From assembly GCA_024663395.1 (NCBI GenBank), contig JANFAH010000032.1:310001-374000 (forward strand): 64,000 nt of DNA. Reading direction: 5' to 3'. Position 1 is the first letter of the stretch. Each line of letters opens with the position of its first letter. The DNA is from Pisolithus tinctorius (Eukaryota; Basidiomycota; Agaricomycetes; Boletales; Pisolithaceae). The notes under the pieces are model-generated. The model did not search any database. It was not told where the DNA came from and saw only the letters and a program-made list of their open reading frames with translations. A program made the position numbers and the translations under genes. This document shows positions 1 to 11,308 of the stretch, in pieces.

Positions 1-292
1 ATGACAGCATTTGTACTACCATCAAACAAGCAGAGCGGAATTGGCGGAGAAACAGAGGAAACAGGGATGGCACATTTTTTGATTACAGACGGGTCTACGA
101 AGCAATGAGAAGAACCAGAATCGATCAACGCAGAAAAAGTATCAACAGAATAATCCAGAAGAGTTACAGACGGAAGTAAAGAATTGGGACTAGAAAGAGC
201 GGACACGTTGAGTCAGATGTCCGGTTGCGCACAGTTGGTATCAACACTTCCTCCAGGCTGTGTGAGCTCCCTGGAGGAGCGGACTAATTTTT
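1..292 (-). CDS. Gypsy-A pol, N-terminal part with retropepsin motif (runs off window)
   Basis: Read on the minus strand in the frame -1 to gag, this stretch is open from the gag stop except for one TGA at 213-215. It contains the aspartic protease signature LIDSGSSHCF (catalytic Asp-Ser-Gly at about 122-114), followed by the proline-rich IPPIPL-type stretch usual in fungal Ty3/gypsy proteases. Pol would cleave the polyprotein and carry RT, RNase H and integrase further left, outside the window. The TGA is plausibly a decayed CGA codon. No Met start is expected because pol is reached by frameshifting. Confidence 0.75.
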
Positions 293-1594
293 TGGCTCTG
301 CCTTCTCCTCAGTCAGAGCAGGCGGAGTTCCAGCTGTAGCTGCACGGGCTTTGGCTGCGTGAGAGGTGGACTTGGGACAGTCCTTGGCGGAGTGGCCAGC
401 CTCACCACAGAAGAGGCAGAGGTTGTTCTTCATCCTGCGCTGTCGTTCAGCGGAGGTGAGCTTGCCATCCTTGCCCAGAAGATGGGCAATATCAGACTTG
501 GGCGGATCTTTCTGCCTGCCCTTGCCCTTGGCGTCAGACTTTGGAGCGGAGGACGACGAGGACGACAATTTAGCTTTATTGTCGGAGTTGGAAGACTGCG
601 ACTTGTCAGAGGCGGACTTGGTGGTGCGCAAGATCTCTGCTTTGCACTCCCAGTAGTGTGCATCGATGGTCTGAGCAAGTTCACAGAGTTGTGCGAGGGT
701 AGAAGGTTTTCCAACGCGAGCGATCTCATCCTTGATGCGGTCTGGAAGTCCACTATAGAAGCGGTGGCAGAGTGCACTGACACCGTAGTCCTTGACCTGT
801 GAAGCCCAGCGATTGAACTCCACGATGTATTTGGTAATTCGAGAACCATCCTTCATGGTGAGGTTCTCGAGTTGTTGGATGGCATCCGCTATGGCATCGT
901 GTGGACCAAAATTAGTTGTGAGCTCTTGTAAGAACTCATGGTAGTCGTCCATCCAGAGCAGGCAGTCATAGTTATTGGGATTTAGTAGATCTGGCTCAAA
1001 CCAAGCCAGGGCCATACCCTTGAGATAAGACTGAGCGAAGGTAACCTTTGCTCTGTCAGAGCGGAATGCGCAAGGGCGGTCTTGGAAGTTCAGCTTGCAT
1101 TGAACGAGGAACTCGTGGAGTTTCTTAGGGTTGGAGCCGTCGAAGGTGTCAGGCTCGTGGACTTTGGTTTTCGGAGCGGAGTCCCCAGTGCACAAACTAG
1201 ACTGCACAAGTGCATGGACAGCTCTAGCAAGAGCTACAAGTGGATCCTCTGGCAGCTCAGCTGGGTCTTCGGGGACATCCCCATCACTGCTGCCCCCGCC
1301 ATCGGGATCACCATCAGGATAATCAGGGTCAGGGTCGGGTCCATCATCTCGATTACGAGGAGATGGAGTATGGAAGGTTGTAGGGTGGAGGTTGGAGTGA
1401 CCAGCTTGCGAAGCACTTTCGCCTTCAGTGTGAGAGTGGCGTCGAGTGGAGAAAGACTGGAATTGTTCAACGACGGAAGGGAGTCGACGTGGATTAGCTA
1501 GCGCTACAGCGAGGTTCTCAGTGACCTCTCTCTGGGATTGAGCTTGAGTTCTCATAATGGCGTAAGTTTTTTGGAAGACAGAAAAGGAGATCAT
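284..1594 (-). CDS. gag: Gypsy-A Gag, capsid-type protein with zinc knuckle
   Basis: An intact 436-residue ORF. Residues about 145-300 resemble the retrotransposon gag domain (FDGSNPKKLHEFL, then a QSYLKG.ALAWFEP block). Lys/Ser-rich sequence follows and then one CCHC zinc knuckle, CLFCGEAGHSAKDC, near residue 390-405. It would package element RNA into cytoplasmic virus-like particles. The first ATG lies only 22 nt from the LTR edge, so a later Met (MRTQAQ, residue 14) may be the true start. The stop is embedded in a slippery heptamer. The absence of stops and the many retained CpGs suggest the youngest element in the window. This is a fungal Ty3/gypsy element; family assignment is by motif only. 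Confidence 0.88.
   Translation of the reverse strand: MISFSVFQKTYAIMRTQAQSQREVTENLAVALANPRRLPSVVEQFQSFSTRRHSHTEGESASQAGHSNLHPTTFHTPSPRNRDDGPDPDPDYPDGDPDGGGSSDGDVPEDPAELPEDPLVALARAVHALVQSSLCTGDSAPKTKVHEPDTFDGSNPKKLHEFLVQCKLNFQDRPCAFRSDRAKVTFAQSYLKGMALAWFEPDLLNPNNYDCLLWMDDYHEFLQELTTNFGPHDAIADAIQQLENLTMKDGSRITKYIVEFNRWASQVKDYGVSALCHRFYSGLPDRIKDEIARVGKPSTLAQLCELAQTIDAHYWECKAEILRTTKSASDKSQSSNSDNKAKLSSSSSSAPKSDAKGKGRQKDPPKSDIAHLLGKDGKLTSAERQRRMKNNLCLFCGEAGHSAKDCPKSTSHAAKARAATAGTPPALTEEKAEPKN
287..293 (-). promoter_or_regulatory. Putative -1 ribosomal frameshift heptamer at gag-pol junction
   Basis: On the minus strand the gag frame reads AAA AAT TAG. The heptamer A-AAA-AAT fits the X-XXY-YYZ slippery pattern, overlaps the gag stop, and is in register to move ribosomes into the -1 frame that contains the protease. 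No pseudoknot was tested. Confidence 0.5.
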
Positions 1595-1616
1595 ACAAGT
1601 GCGAGTATGAATATAC

Positions 1617-2331
1617 TGTCAAGTCCGGGCCTACTCCGACCAACTCCGACACTAAACAGGGTCTAGAGGAGGGTCCGGAAGCAAGTCCAACACACAGGAA
1701 CAGAACTCCGACTAGTGGAGTGTCGGCAGAGACAAAGACTGCCAAAGCAAAGGCAGAATGGAGTGAGGGCGTCGGGTTTAGCTTGTGCGCTACCCCCTTG
1801 CACGATCTCAGCCCTCATATTTCAGAGGGAGAGTACAGACAGAGAGTCAGAGATAACTCCGACAGGCAGAAGACGGAATTAGAGGGAGTAGGAACTAAGT
1901 TGATATTCATACTGAAGAACAGCAGAGTACAGTACATGCTTTTATACTGCTACGGAGGTACAGTAATTGGAATCGGAACTGACATACGGAGACTCATAAA
2001 TTTTCAAGTAAAACTTCCTGGACGATGAATGAAGGGTAGACAGAGGACATACGAATGGGTAACACAGAACATCCAGAAAAGGAAACAGTCCAGGCACTGG
2101 ACCATGCAGTGAGTGTGCTGTGGAGTACCTGACTGTGAAGGTAGTCATATGACCCCTCAGAGAACGGACTGCTCGGTCCAGTAGGAGAGCAACACAAGTC
2201 TGACAGCAGTTGGAGCGGAGATGGTTCGCAACCAACAGAAGTTGGGTGGAGTTGGTGCAGAGTGAGCGGATGACTGGTGGAAAAGGTTGCAGAGTGAGCA
2301 AAAGACTTATGACGAACGCATGGTTATGACA
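1617..2331 (-). mobile_element. LTR-A, 5' LTR of gypsy A
   Basis: A 715-bp unit that on the minus strand begins TGTCATAACC and ends GGACTTGACA (TG...CA). It is repeated as solo LTRs at 10595-11308 and, inverted, at 25344-26057. Gag starts 22 nt inside it. The flank outside is CATTG (2332-2336); the matching duplication would lie left of the window. It interrupts an R element, whose left part is therefore outside. Confidence 0.9.
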
Positions 2332-3246
2332 CATTGCTCCACAGACCCCCAACGCCCTGGCCCCCTTTGACGCCTGACTCATGCCCTTCAATTCTGGAAT
2401 TAATACTTCCTTATCTGGAAACACCATCCATCTGTCATGCCATCTTTGGATCTAGAGATGTCTCTGCTGAGATCTGTCTTGCATCACCACCCCCTAATGT
2501 GATATCAGTGTGCTTACTCAGTTTCTGACTCCATCTGACTCATTCTGTGATGTTTTGACTATCCTTGACTCATTCATGGCCAATACTTACCAATCCTCTT
2601 TGCTTGCTTACTTTTCATTTCTCACTTACTCATCATGATTACTCAGTCCTTACTCATTACTTACCAAGTGTTTGTGCCTTGTTTGTCACAAGCTGTGCTC
2701 CCCCCACAGTATATAAACCCCCATGTACTTAGCTATGAAGAAGCAATCCACAAGTGAATCAGAAGCCATTCACTCAGCAGTCAATTCAGTGCCTATCTCA
2801 TCATTGACAGTTGAGGCTCCACGAAGGGGTCTATCTGTCATCATTCATATACTTGGTAGTTGAGGCTCATTTGGAAGAGTCTATCTGCCATCCTTCATCA
2901 TCTGAAGCTTCCTCTTAGTCAGTGGTCTTGCTTAGTCATCCATCCACTCCTGTGTAACTCGTCATTGACTTGTGCCAGGAGCATGTCTTATCAAAGTCCT
3001 TCATCCCAAGTCCTTTCAGCTGAACACCTTCACTCTGTTCAGCATCCCCCATCCAATCATCACTTGCTTGTCTTCTCCTGTGTAACTCGTCATTGACTTG
3101 TGCTAGGAGCACCTGCCATTGAAATTTCCCCCTCTTAGATTTTTCTGCAGTCCAGGTTCCACAGAGGCACACCACCACTCGCACATCATTTGTCTTTTGT
3201 GTTGGTTTTGGTTGGTTTTCACCACCTTTCCACACTTTGACTCACA
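2332..3246 (+). mobile_element. R element copy a, 3' part only
   Basis: Homologous to the right half of the R copies at 9597-12190 and 17645-19508, ending in the shared terminus GACTCACA at 3246. The left part was displaced by gypsy A. It has the TATATAA box of the family (2709-2716) and two hairpins built on TCCTG...CAGGA (about 2945-2980 and 3073-3110). It sits inside the 5' LTR of element B. Confidence 0.8.
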
Positions 3247-3623
3247 ACACGCTGTCATGCAGCTTTCCTTTACTTGTACCCTGTCTTACTTAGGTTCCGG
3301 GTTTGCCTGGACTATAAAGCACTGTACTTAGGTACAGAATAATACCTTTTGGCACTTGGAAGGTCACCATGAGTTTCCTTTTCACTTCATCTACACCGCA
3401 CATCTCACATTCCACTGCACACGAACTATGTATTCCACTTGCACTATTCCACAGACCATGCTGCACATGTCATGAATCACTACCACTACAAAGTGCTGGG
3501 TCTCACCTTCTAGTCTCAACAGTCCAGAATCCCTTGGGATGAGCAATTCATTCCCTTCATTTTTTATTGTTGTTATCTAAGCCATCTAGCTCATATTATA
3601 TGGCTACTTGGACTTTTCCTACA
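3247..3623 (+). mobile_element. LTR-B, 3' part of the 5' LTR of gypsy B
   Basis: Matches the end of the complete LTR-B at 16109-16773, including the ACTATAAAG...CACTGTACTTAGGTACAG stretch and the final TTTTCCTACA. The upstream part was separated by R copy a; the first four bases after R are ACAC. A primer site and gag follow directly. Confidence 0.85.
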
Positions 3624-3625
3624 AC

Positions 3626-3643
3626 TGGAGCCCACTGTGAGGG
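3626..3643 (+). other. Putative primer-binding site of gypsy B
   Basis: TGGAGCCCACTGTGAGGG starts two bases after the LTR end. A TGG start suits pairing with a tRNA CCA end. The same motif follows LTR-C (20690) and LTR-B2 (63016). The tRNA was not identified. Confidence 0.5.
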
Positions 3644-5966
3644 ATTCTGCTGTTGCTGCCAGAAGGTCGCTCAGGCACACCACCAAATGCACTGAACTAG
3701 AAAATTTATGCCTGCACTTTTGCAATCTCAACCTGTCAGAAGACTCTGACCTTTTCCACCCTGTTTCACCCGTAACACTGGATCACATGCAATTACCTGC
3801 TGACATTCTGTGGGTATTACCTGCGATCACTCCTGATATTTTGGCAGATCAGATATCCGTTGCATCAGATCACCTAGATCTCACTGCCCCTGATTTTCCT
3901 GGTGGCTTTATCCACTCAACTCCCTGAAGGCCCAAAACCCCACCATCACCTTTAACACCCATCACATTATCTGATTCATCATCACCGACGCCCTCTTTTT
4001 CCTGTCTCTTTGACACCTCCAAATCTATACCCAGACTCTCAGTCCCATCCACCACACTGCTGCGACCACTCACTCAGTTGCAGACCACCCATCAGCCAAC
4101 TTGTAGCCTGCCAACACTTCCACCAGTTCGCTTGCACACTATACCAACTGCTTTGCATCCACAACCAATACCCATTCCACCCATTACCAATCTGGCACTG
4201 CCACCACAGGTTAACCCACCAATGGCTAATCCTCAGTTTCAGATGCCACTCTGCAGAACACAAAACTCACCTAAGTTTAGTGGAGATTCTCCCACACAGC
4301 TTCCACACTACCTCGAAGACATTGACTTCCTTGGTACTCTCACTGCTCTTGATGACCATGGCAAGATCAGAGCTGCAATTTGCTATGCTGACCTCAAAGA
4401 AGCTGAGGTCTGGCAAATGCTTCCGGAAGCCACTCCTGTGGCTGACAACTGGGATGCCTTTGTAGTCACTGTTAAGGGTTTGTACCCTGGCTGCGAGGGT
4501 GATGACTGCTACTGCCATGCAGACTTGCAGTACCTCATCGAAGAATATCAGTCCAAGCCTATGCAGAACCAGGATGACCTTGGAGAATACCAGCAGAAAT
4601 TCGCTAAGATTTCTGCCCTGCTCATTAAAACTAAAAAGCTTGCAGAGACAGAATGGGATTCCATGTTCCTGAATGGCTTCCCAAGGGCCATTGCAGACTG
4701 TATTCATCATCGACTCTCCATAGTCCACACTGACCTCCACCCTGATGACCCATACCCACTTGCAGAAGTTGTCAAGGCTGCCAAGTTCCTTTTGACAGGA
4801 TCCACTCTTCGTAGTGCAGTACTGACAATGGCTTCTGTGGCCTCGCCACCTGCACCTCCCTCATTGGCTTACATGCTGCAAGTACCACCTGCTGGTACTG
4901 TTGTTAAACAGGAGTACAACTTCCAGATGCAGCCTCTGCTGCAGCAATGCAGACCTGGCTGCGGTTTCTGTGCAGACCCCAACCACTGGACAAGGATGTG
5001 TGCGCTCGTTGAAGTTTATATCTGCACCAGTAAGATCATGAGAGGAACAGACAACCATCTCTATCTTGTGGATGGAAGCTGAATCCCATGCTTCCCCAAA
5101 TGTAACTCACTGAGAGAGGCTGTTGACCACATCATGGCTGACAGAGACCAGGCCAGTGCCTGTGCTGCAACTCCTGCTGCTCTGCACAACACAGCTGCGC
5201 AAGGCACTACTAACCTTTTCTGTGTTGCTCATCCTGAAGTCAAGGTACAGTTGGAGATCCAGCCTTCTGCCTTCTTAAACACTGTCCAAGATGTCGATGA
5301 ACCTGTCACAGACTTAGCCGACCCTGACTTCCAGGCATACATTGCTCAAACTTGGGCTACCTACCAAGTGGATAAAGGTAACAAGGGAACAGTTGTTTCC
5401 CATGGAAAGACAGCCTGCTTCAATGGTGTTGAAATTACAGCACGACCTGCAGCATGTCCTGCCAATCCTCCATGAGTCGATCCCCATGCAGCCACTGTTG
5501 AAGAGGAAATTATTTCCCCTGGTGTGCAAAGTTCACATGCTGCTCACCAGGCATCCGAGCCCTCTGCACCTGCACCAATGTCCACCGCTATGAAACCATA
5601 TGTTCCTCCAACTAATCCGGCCCTGATGCCTGCATGCAAGGATCCCATTCCTGTGGCAGTTGTCCCATCACAAACACCATACCTGGCAGCTCGCAATCAA
5701 AACCAGTATCGTTACTTGTTCCCTCTCGAAGATGAAGCCACACCCAAGCATATTGTGGAGTGCGTACTTGAAACCAGCATTGCCTTGCCAGTCAAAGAAT
5801 TATTTGCAGTAGCCCCAGAGTTTCACAAACAGTTCAGAGACATCACCATGGTGAAATGCGTCACCACAAACGAGATTGAGGTAGTTCGTAGTGATGATGA
5901 AGAAGGAGTACAAGTGAATGAACTGACCAGCCGTGACCCTCATCGAACTGCACATGAATACGGTGT
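3637..5966 (+). pseudogene. gag: Gypsy-B Gag, broken by three in-frame TGA codons
   Basis: A single reading frame runs from 3637 to about 5966, interrupted only by TGA at 3925, 5080 and 5473. The core (about 4250-4800) has the Gag fold of common Agaricomycete gypsy elements: PKFSGDSPTQLPHYLEDI, then WQMLPEA...WDAFVVTVKGLYPG and QKFAKISALL. A single degenerate CCHC-like cluster (GCGFCADPNHWTRMC) follows at about 4960. The final part (VECVLETSIALPVKELFAV) is the conserved linker found before the protease in this lineage. All three stops are TGA, consistent with CGA decay by CpG deamination. The frame is lost at 5967, where an LTR-like insertion begins. Confidence 0.8.
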
Positions 5967-6890
5967 AGGGAACCGTATACTCCCTGAGGCTGGAACACAA
6001 ATCTGTCACTAAATTCCGCAAGCCTCTACGTCAAACCCGTTTCAGAATTGTTCCGCTCGTGTCTTCGTGTTTCCTCCCCACCCCTGTCGCCTTCGGAGTT
6101 TCTACCGACCTTCCACATGTCACTCAGTCATCAAAATGCTGATCCAGAAATTCCGCATTCATGCAGAGTTATCCGGAATTCAGTAGCCGTGCCACCGCTC
6201 AGCCATGTCACCAGTCATCCGTGCCACTTACCTCTAAAAAACTCCGGATTCCCCTGTCGCCCTAAATTCTGCAAGCTGGACTTCGTGCCAGTATGCTATG
6301 CTCTGCCCTCCTGTGCCACTCAGCTCCACCTCCCACTTGTATGCATACTCTCATTCTGTTGGAAGATACCCCTTACTGTTGTCCCATTCTTACTCTTGTG
6401 TACTACCCACTGGACTATTTCACATGCATCCATATTTCGCTGACATCTGACGTCCTGCCCTTTATTTTCTGGTCTTTTAGTTTTTCCGCCCCACCTTACT
6501 CCGACTTGTACCTACTTTCCCTGTACTATATAATTCCACCATAGTGTCGGAAATATACCACCCACCTTTGGAGTCGCTATCTGTGTGTGTTCTGTGAGTT
6601 CAAGAGTTTCTAGAGTCTAAGTGCATATATAGAGTCTACAGTGTCTTCAGTGTCCCCAGAGGTCTTCGTGTCTCCTGTGTCCTCCAGCTTTGCACACCTA
6701 ATCCCATGTCCCTTTTGCTTCGAATTCACTCCTCTTGATGCGTAGCAACCTCTTGGAATTTCGTATACCCATCCCACTGTTCCCCATGCGTCTGCATCTG
6801 CCCAGAATTAAATCCCGTGGCTCTCGCTCGAAATTCCCCACTGCTTCTAAGCCCTTTCTCAACTTCTCCTTCCACACAGCACCCCTTGGG
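5967..6890. mobile_element. Probable LTR-like insertion between gag and protease of B
   Basis: Gag-linker coding stops abruptly at TGTAGGGAACCG, and protease coding resumes near 6890-6945. The stretch between has no coding potential, is rich in TTCCG/GAATT motifs unlike its surroundings, and has a TATATAA box at about 6528. The start resembles that of LTR-C (TGTAGGGAAC). I could not find matching target duplications, so the right end and the nature are uncertain. Confidence 0.35.
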
Positions 6891-7481
6891 ATGATCCTAG
6901 GGAATTCTCCCTTCACCCTTCCTCTAGTCGCACGCTTCCCAGAAGTTGTGTTCCACAATGGAGACCACATTATCCATGGTGATGATGGTTCCATTGTAGC
7001 CCACCACACTCTACTGCTCTGCTGCATCAAAGCCAAGGTCCCCAGGACCAACATCACAATCAACTGCATACTAGATTCTGGTTCAGAAATTGTCACCATG
7101 CCCAGATGTGTTTGGGAAAAGATTGGGCTTCCATTGTGCTGCGATCATCTCATGACTATGACATCTGCTAATATGTCTAAAGACACTACTGTAGGCATTC
7201 TAGAGAATCTGAAACTTGACTTCAGAGCTGGGCCAGTCATGCTCCAGCTTCAAGTAATTGAACATGCCAACTTCGACATGCTCCTTGGACATCTGTTCAT
7301 CTGCCTTATGAGTGCGGTAACGAATGACTATCCTGACAGCAGACAGCAGATCACACTCCATGACCTGAACGACAGCTGTGAGTACACTCTGCCAACATGC
7401 CCATGGCACAAGGGCTGTCCACACTGCAAGTGTGGCAAGTACTGCCATGGCCACCAAAGTATAGTTGAATGGGGTTTTTGA
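6735..7481 (+). pseudogene. Gypsy-B protease region
   Basis: The ORF from about 6900 matches the retropepsin segment of the Agaricomycete gypsy lineage: CILDSGSEIVTMP with catalytic Asp-Ser-Gly at about 7075-7083, then a flap-like region and a FDMLLGH motif typical of the protease C-terminal strand. The first 50 residues of the ORF probably belong to the preceding insertion. It ends in a TGA at 7479 and the RT frame continues at +2, so there is a frameshift at the protease-RT junction. A Cys/His-rich end (CPHCKCGKYC) is visible. Confidence 0.75.
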
Positions 7482-9596
7482 ATATCGATAATCCACCAAA
7501 TGGTTGGGGAGAGCCTACTAAGATGTCCTGTTTCCTATTTAGCTGCTGTTATCCATTCCTCAGTCCTACAGTCTCATCACTGGCCTTCACTTCAACAAAC
7601 TGCCCTTCACCCACAGCACCTGTACCATGGAATGTACCCACTAGAGTACCCTCGCCTGCTTTTGCTTTCCTCTCTTCCACTCAGACAATACTACACCCCT
7701 CTGCTATAGCCGCATTCAGCAGTGTTTATCAACTAGATCCCATGGTTTGCACTCTCATTTACAAGCCAGTTGCTAAGAAGGTTTGGATGGTACCTGCCCC
7801 AATGGCAGAAGAATACCGCATCGTGTGCAGCCTGCCTGATGATCTGCTCGCTGGTCTCCAACCACTTCCAACCCATCCACCAGACTTCGCTCTGGGCATC
7901 TGCTTCACTGCCAAACAGGCCACGGAACTTGACCTTGATCCTGCAGATTGGCTTTGGCCAGAAGAACTTAAGCTTGTGACCTGGCTCATCTTGGTCCACA
8001 AGCCCACCTTCACTTGGGACATTACAGAGCATGGACACCTAGACAAACACTATTTTCCGCCAGTAAAGATTCCTACAATTCTGCACATGCCTTGGGTCCA
8101 ATGCAATATCCCTATCCCAAACGCGATACATGGCCAAGTCATAGACATGATCAAAGATCACATCAAGTCTGGCATGTATGAACCTTCTACAGCAGCTTAC
8201 CACTCCCGCTGGTTCTGCATCATAAAGAAAGACAGAAAGTCTCTTTGCCTTGTGCATGACTTGCAGCCCCTGAATGCAGTGACCATCTGCAATGCATCTG
8301 TCCCACCCTTCATAGAACATCTCGCAGAATCCTTTGCTGGATATGCAGTGTATGTGATGATGGACCTCTACTCTGGGTATGACCAGCGTGCACTTCACAT
8401 CGATTCCTGTGACCTCACCACCTTCGGTACCCTGCTTGGACCACATCAGCTTACTACTCTGCCACAAGGTCATGCAAACACAGTACAGGTATACCAGGGA
8501 GATACTGCATTTGTGCTCCAGGATGAGATCCCACACCATACCCTGCCTTTCATCGATGACGTCCCTGTGAAATCTGAGACCACCCACTATCAGCATGCAG
8601 ATGGTACCTATGAGACTATCCTGGAGAATCCTGGGATTCAGAAATTTATCTGGAATCACTGTATAGTTGTGAACCATATCCTTCAGCGTTTGCAGAACAT
8701 TGGAGCCACTGTCTCAGCAAAGAAGTTTGTGCTAGCCACTCTGTCCACTGTGATTGTTGGCCACAAGTGCACCTTTGAAGGTCACATTCCTGAAGAAAGC
8801 AAAGTGCAGAAGATCCATGACTGGCCTGAATGCCACAACCTGACACAGGTTTGTGGTTTCCTTGGTGTCTGCAGTGTGCTATGCATCTTCATCAAAGACT
8901 TCACCAAGATTGTGTGGCCACTGGTCACACTCATGTGGAAAGATGTACCATTCACATGGGATGAACCACAATGCGCTGCCATGCAATGGCTTAAGGATGA
9001 AATCATAAAGTCCCCCACACTCTGAAGGATTGACTATGAGTGCAGCCACAAAGTAATTTTAGCAGTTGACACATCAGTCATCACAGTTGGCTACATCCTC
9101 TACCAGCTCGGCGAAGATGGCAGATGGTACCCAAGTCGCTTTGGATCCATCACCCTCAACAAAGTGGAAAGCCGCTACTCCCAGGCTAAGCTTGAGTTGT
9201 ACAGTCTCTTCCACGTGTTGTGCATGGTACACATATACATCTTCAGTCTCACTAACTTCACTGTGGAGGTAGATGCAAAGTATATTAAGGGCATGATAAA
9301 TAACCCAGATCTGCAGCCTAACACGATGATCAATTTCTGGATCGCTGGTGTCCTCCTCTTCTTGTTCAAATGCATCCATGTTCCTGCAGACAGGCATGCC
9401 AGCCCTGATGGCTTGTCCCACTGTCTGCAGTCAGAGCTTGACCTGCCCAAGGATGATGACCATGAGGATTGGCTAGACCATTTCTACTCTTTCTCTACTG
9501 AGGCTGTCAATGACCGCCCACCTCCTACATCCCTTTCTGATCATGAATGTCATTCCTTACTGCCACCTGCTTATCATCAGGCAAGCCTCCTGCCGC
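7469..9596 (+). pseudogene. pol: Gypsy-B reverse transcriptase and RNase H
   Basis: One frame with a single TGA at 9023 (probably CGA, as the next codons RIDYE follow LR in relatives). RT motifs in order: YHSRWFCIIKK, LVHDLQPLNAVTI, MMDLYSGYDQ (first catalytic Asp), LPQGHANTVQVY, and FIDDV with the paired Asp. The RT thumb (VQKIHDWP, FLGVC) and the RNase H domain follow: VILAVDTS, RYSQAKLELYSL with the Glu, and VEVDAKYIKG with the Asp. All visible catalytic acids are kept. R copy b splits it from integrase at 9597. Confidence 0.88.
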
Positions 9597-9920
9597 TGTC
9601 ACACACCAAAGGTGTTGTGGACATGGTTACAGCTGACTCTGCCTAACTCATTGACAAGTTGTGCACAATGCCCATGCATGCAGATGAAGACTAAAGGCCT
9701 CATGCATAGAAAGACTGCTGGATGTTAACAGTCATCCTTCGCACAAGAATGAGTTGTAGTGCTAAAGAGAAAAGAGGAAGCGAGTTAAGCACACATTAAA
9801 GGTTTTTAGCACCCATGTATGGCATTCCGGTTTTCATCATATCTCTGCCATTTCCAAAGATATTGACTTGGTTCTCACACTCACTTAAAGTGCTCAGCCC
9901 CACGATTCTTCCTTCCAACT

Positions 9921-10478
9921 TTGGAGAGGATCCTTGCACCCTATGCATTTCTACAGCACTCCATCCATCAGATGCTCATTTTGCTAAGTCCATCAATCAT
10001 GGCTGCCTCTTCGTCAATCATCTCACTTGTCTCATTTGCTAGAGACAGTGGCTACATATATCTGCCAGGTGTTCCCACCAGCTTCCATCCTGAAGCCCCC
10101 TGGTTCATCCCATCATTGTCAGCCCCATCTCGTCCCATGCAGCTTGGTCAGCATGTTCTCCTTGTCAGTATGACTTCCAGAAGGACATTCTTTGGTTGCC
10201 TCAGATCTGTCACTCAGTTAGAAAGGTCTTATGTGGTCATTTTGGTCTCCCCTCTTGATGAAGCATATGGATCATTCCTCCCTGCTCCCTGCACTGTCTT
10301 TATTCCAGTCTCATCCATCATTCTCCCCACATTGCAACAGCTGCAGTATGGTCTACTGTTCTCCAGCCTCCCTGATCACATCCATGACAAGTATGACATA
10401 CATCTTGCCTTCTTACTGCAAGAGCCAGCAGAAGATGTCCCCCCTTCTCCTCCTCCTGCATCAGAACCCCATTCATGA
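9921..10478 (+). CDS. R-element ORF, 185 residues, function unknown
   Basis: Starts MERILAPYAFLQ and ends PPSPPPASEPHS. The same full-length 185-codon frame is present in copy c (17970-18527), and its first about 138 codons are in inverted copy d (62357-61944). No family recognised; no clear signal peptide or catalytic motif. The middle (SGYIYLPGVPTSFHPEAPWF) differs little between copies. Differences are mostly C/T and G/A transitions, so conservation may reflect recent copying rather than selection. Confidence 0.4.
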   Translation: MERILAPYAFLQHSIHQMLILLSPSIMAASSSIISLVSFARDSGYIYLPGVPTSFHPEAPWFIPSLSAPSRPMQLGQHVLLVSMTSRRTFFGCLRSVTQLERSYVVILVSPLDEAYGSFLPAPCTVFIPVSSIILPTLQQLQYGLLFSSLPDHIHDKYDIHLAFLLQEPAEDVPPSPPPASEPHS

Positions 10479-10594
10479 AGTTTTTGTTAACTTTGCTGAG
10501 AGGATGAAAGGGTGGGAGACATGATCACATATGCTCCCATTGCCCCACAGACCCCCAATGCCCTAGCCCCCTTTGACACCTGACTCATGCCCTT

Positions 10595-11308
10595 TGTCAA
10601 GTCCAGGCCTACTCTGACCAACTCTGATGCTTAACAAGGTCTAGAGAAGGGTTCGGAAGCAAGTCCGACATGATGGAACAGATCTCTGACTAGCGGAGTG
10701 TCGGCAGGAATGAAGACCGCTGAGACAAAGGCGGAGCAGAGTGAGGGCATCGGGTTTAGCTCGTGCGCTACCCCCTTGCACAATCTCAGCCCTCATATTT
10801 CAGAGGGAGAGTACAGACAGAGAGTTGGAGATAAATCCGACAGGCAGAAGACGGAATCAGAGGGAGTAGGAACTAAGTTGATATTCATACTGAAGAACAG
10901 CAGAGTACAGTACATGTTTTTATATGGCTACAGAGGTACAGTAATTGGAATCGGAACTGACATACGGAGACTCATAAATTTTCAAGTAAAACTTCCTGGA
11001 CAACAAATGAAGGGTAGATGGAGGACATATGAACGGGTAACACAGAACATCCAGAAAAGGAAATAGTCCAGGTGCTGGACCATGCAGTGAGCATGCTGCG
11101 GAGTACCTGACTGCAAAGGTAGTCACATGACCCCTCAGAGAATGGACCACTCGGTCCGGTAGGAGAGCAACACAAGTCCAACAGCAGTTGGAGTGGAGAT
11201 GATTCACAACCAACAGAAGTTGGGCGGAGTTGGTGCAGAGTGAGCAGATGACCGGCAGAAAAGGTTGCGGAGTGAGCAAAGACTTATGACGAACGCATGG
11301 TTATGACA
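10595..11308 (-). mobile_element. Solo LTR-A with CCCTT target duplication
   Basis: A 714-bp copy of LTR-A without internal sequence. CCCTT at 10590-10594 is repeated at 11309-11313. The empty site exists in R copies a (about 2387) and c (about 18639), where ATGCCCTTCAATTC is uninterrupted. Confidence 0.95.

Noticed and set aside
366..1501. Plus-strand ORFs of 60-147 residues at the left edge
   Set aside because: They lie opposite gypsy-A gag, which has a clear domain order and zinc knuckle.
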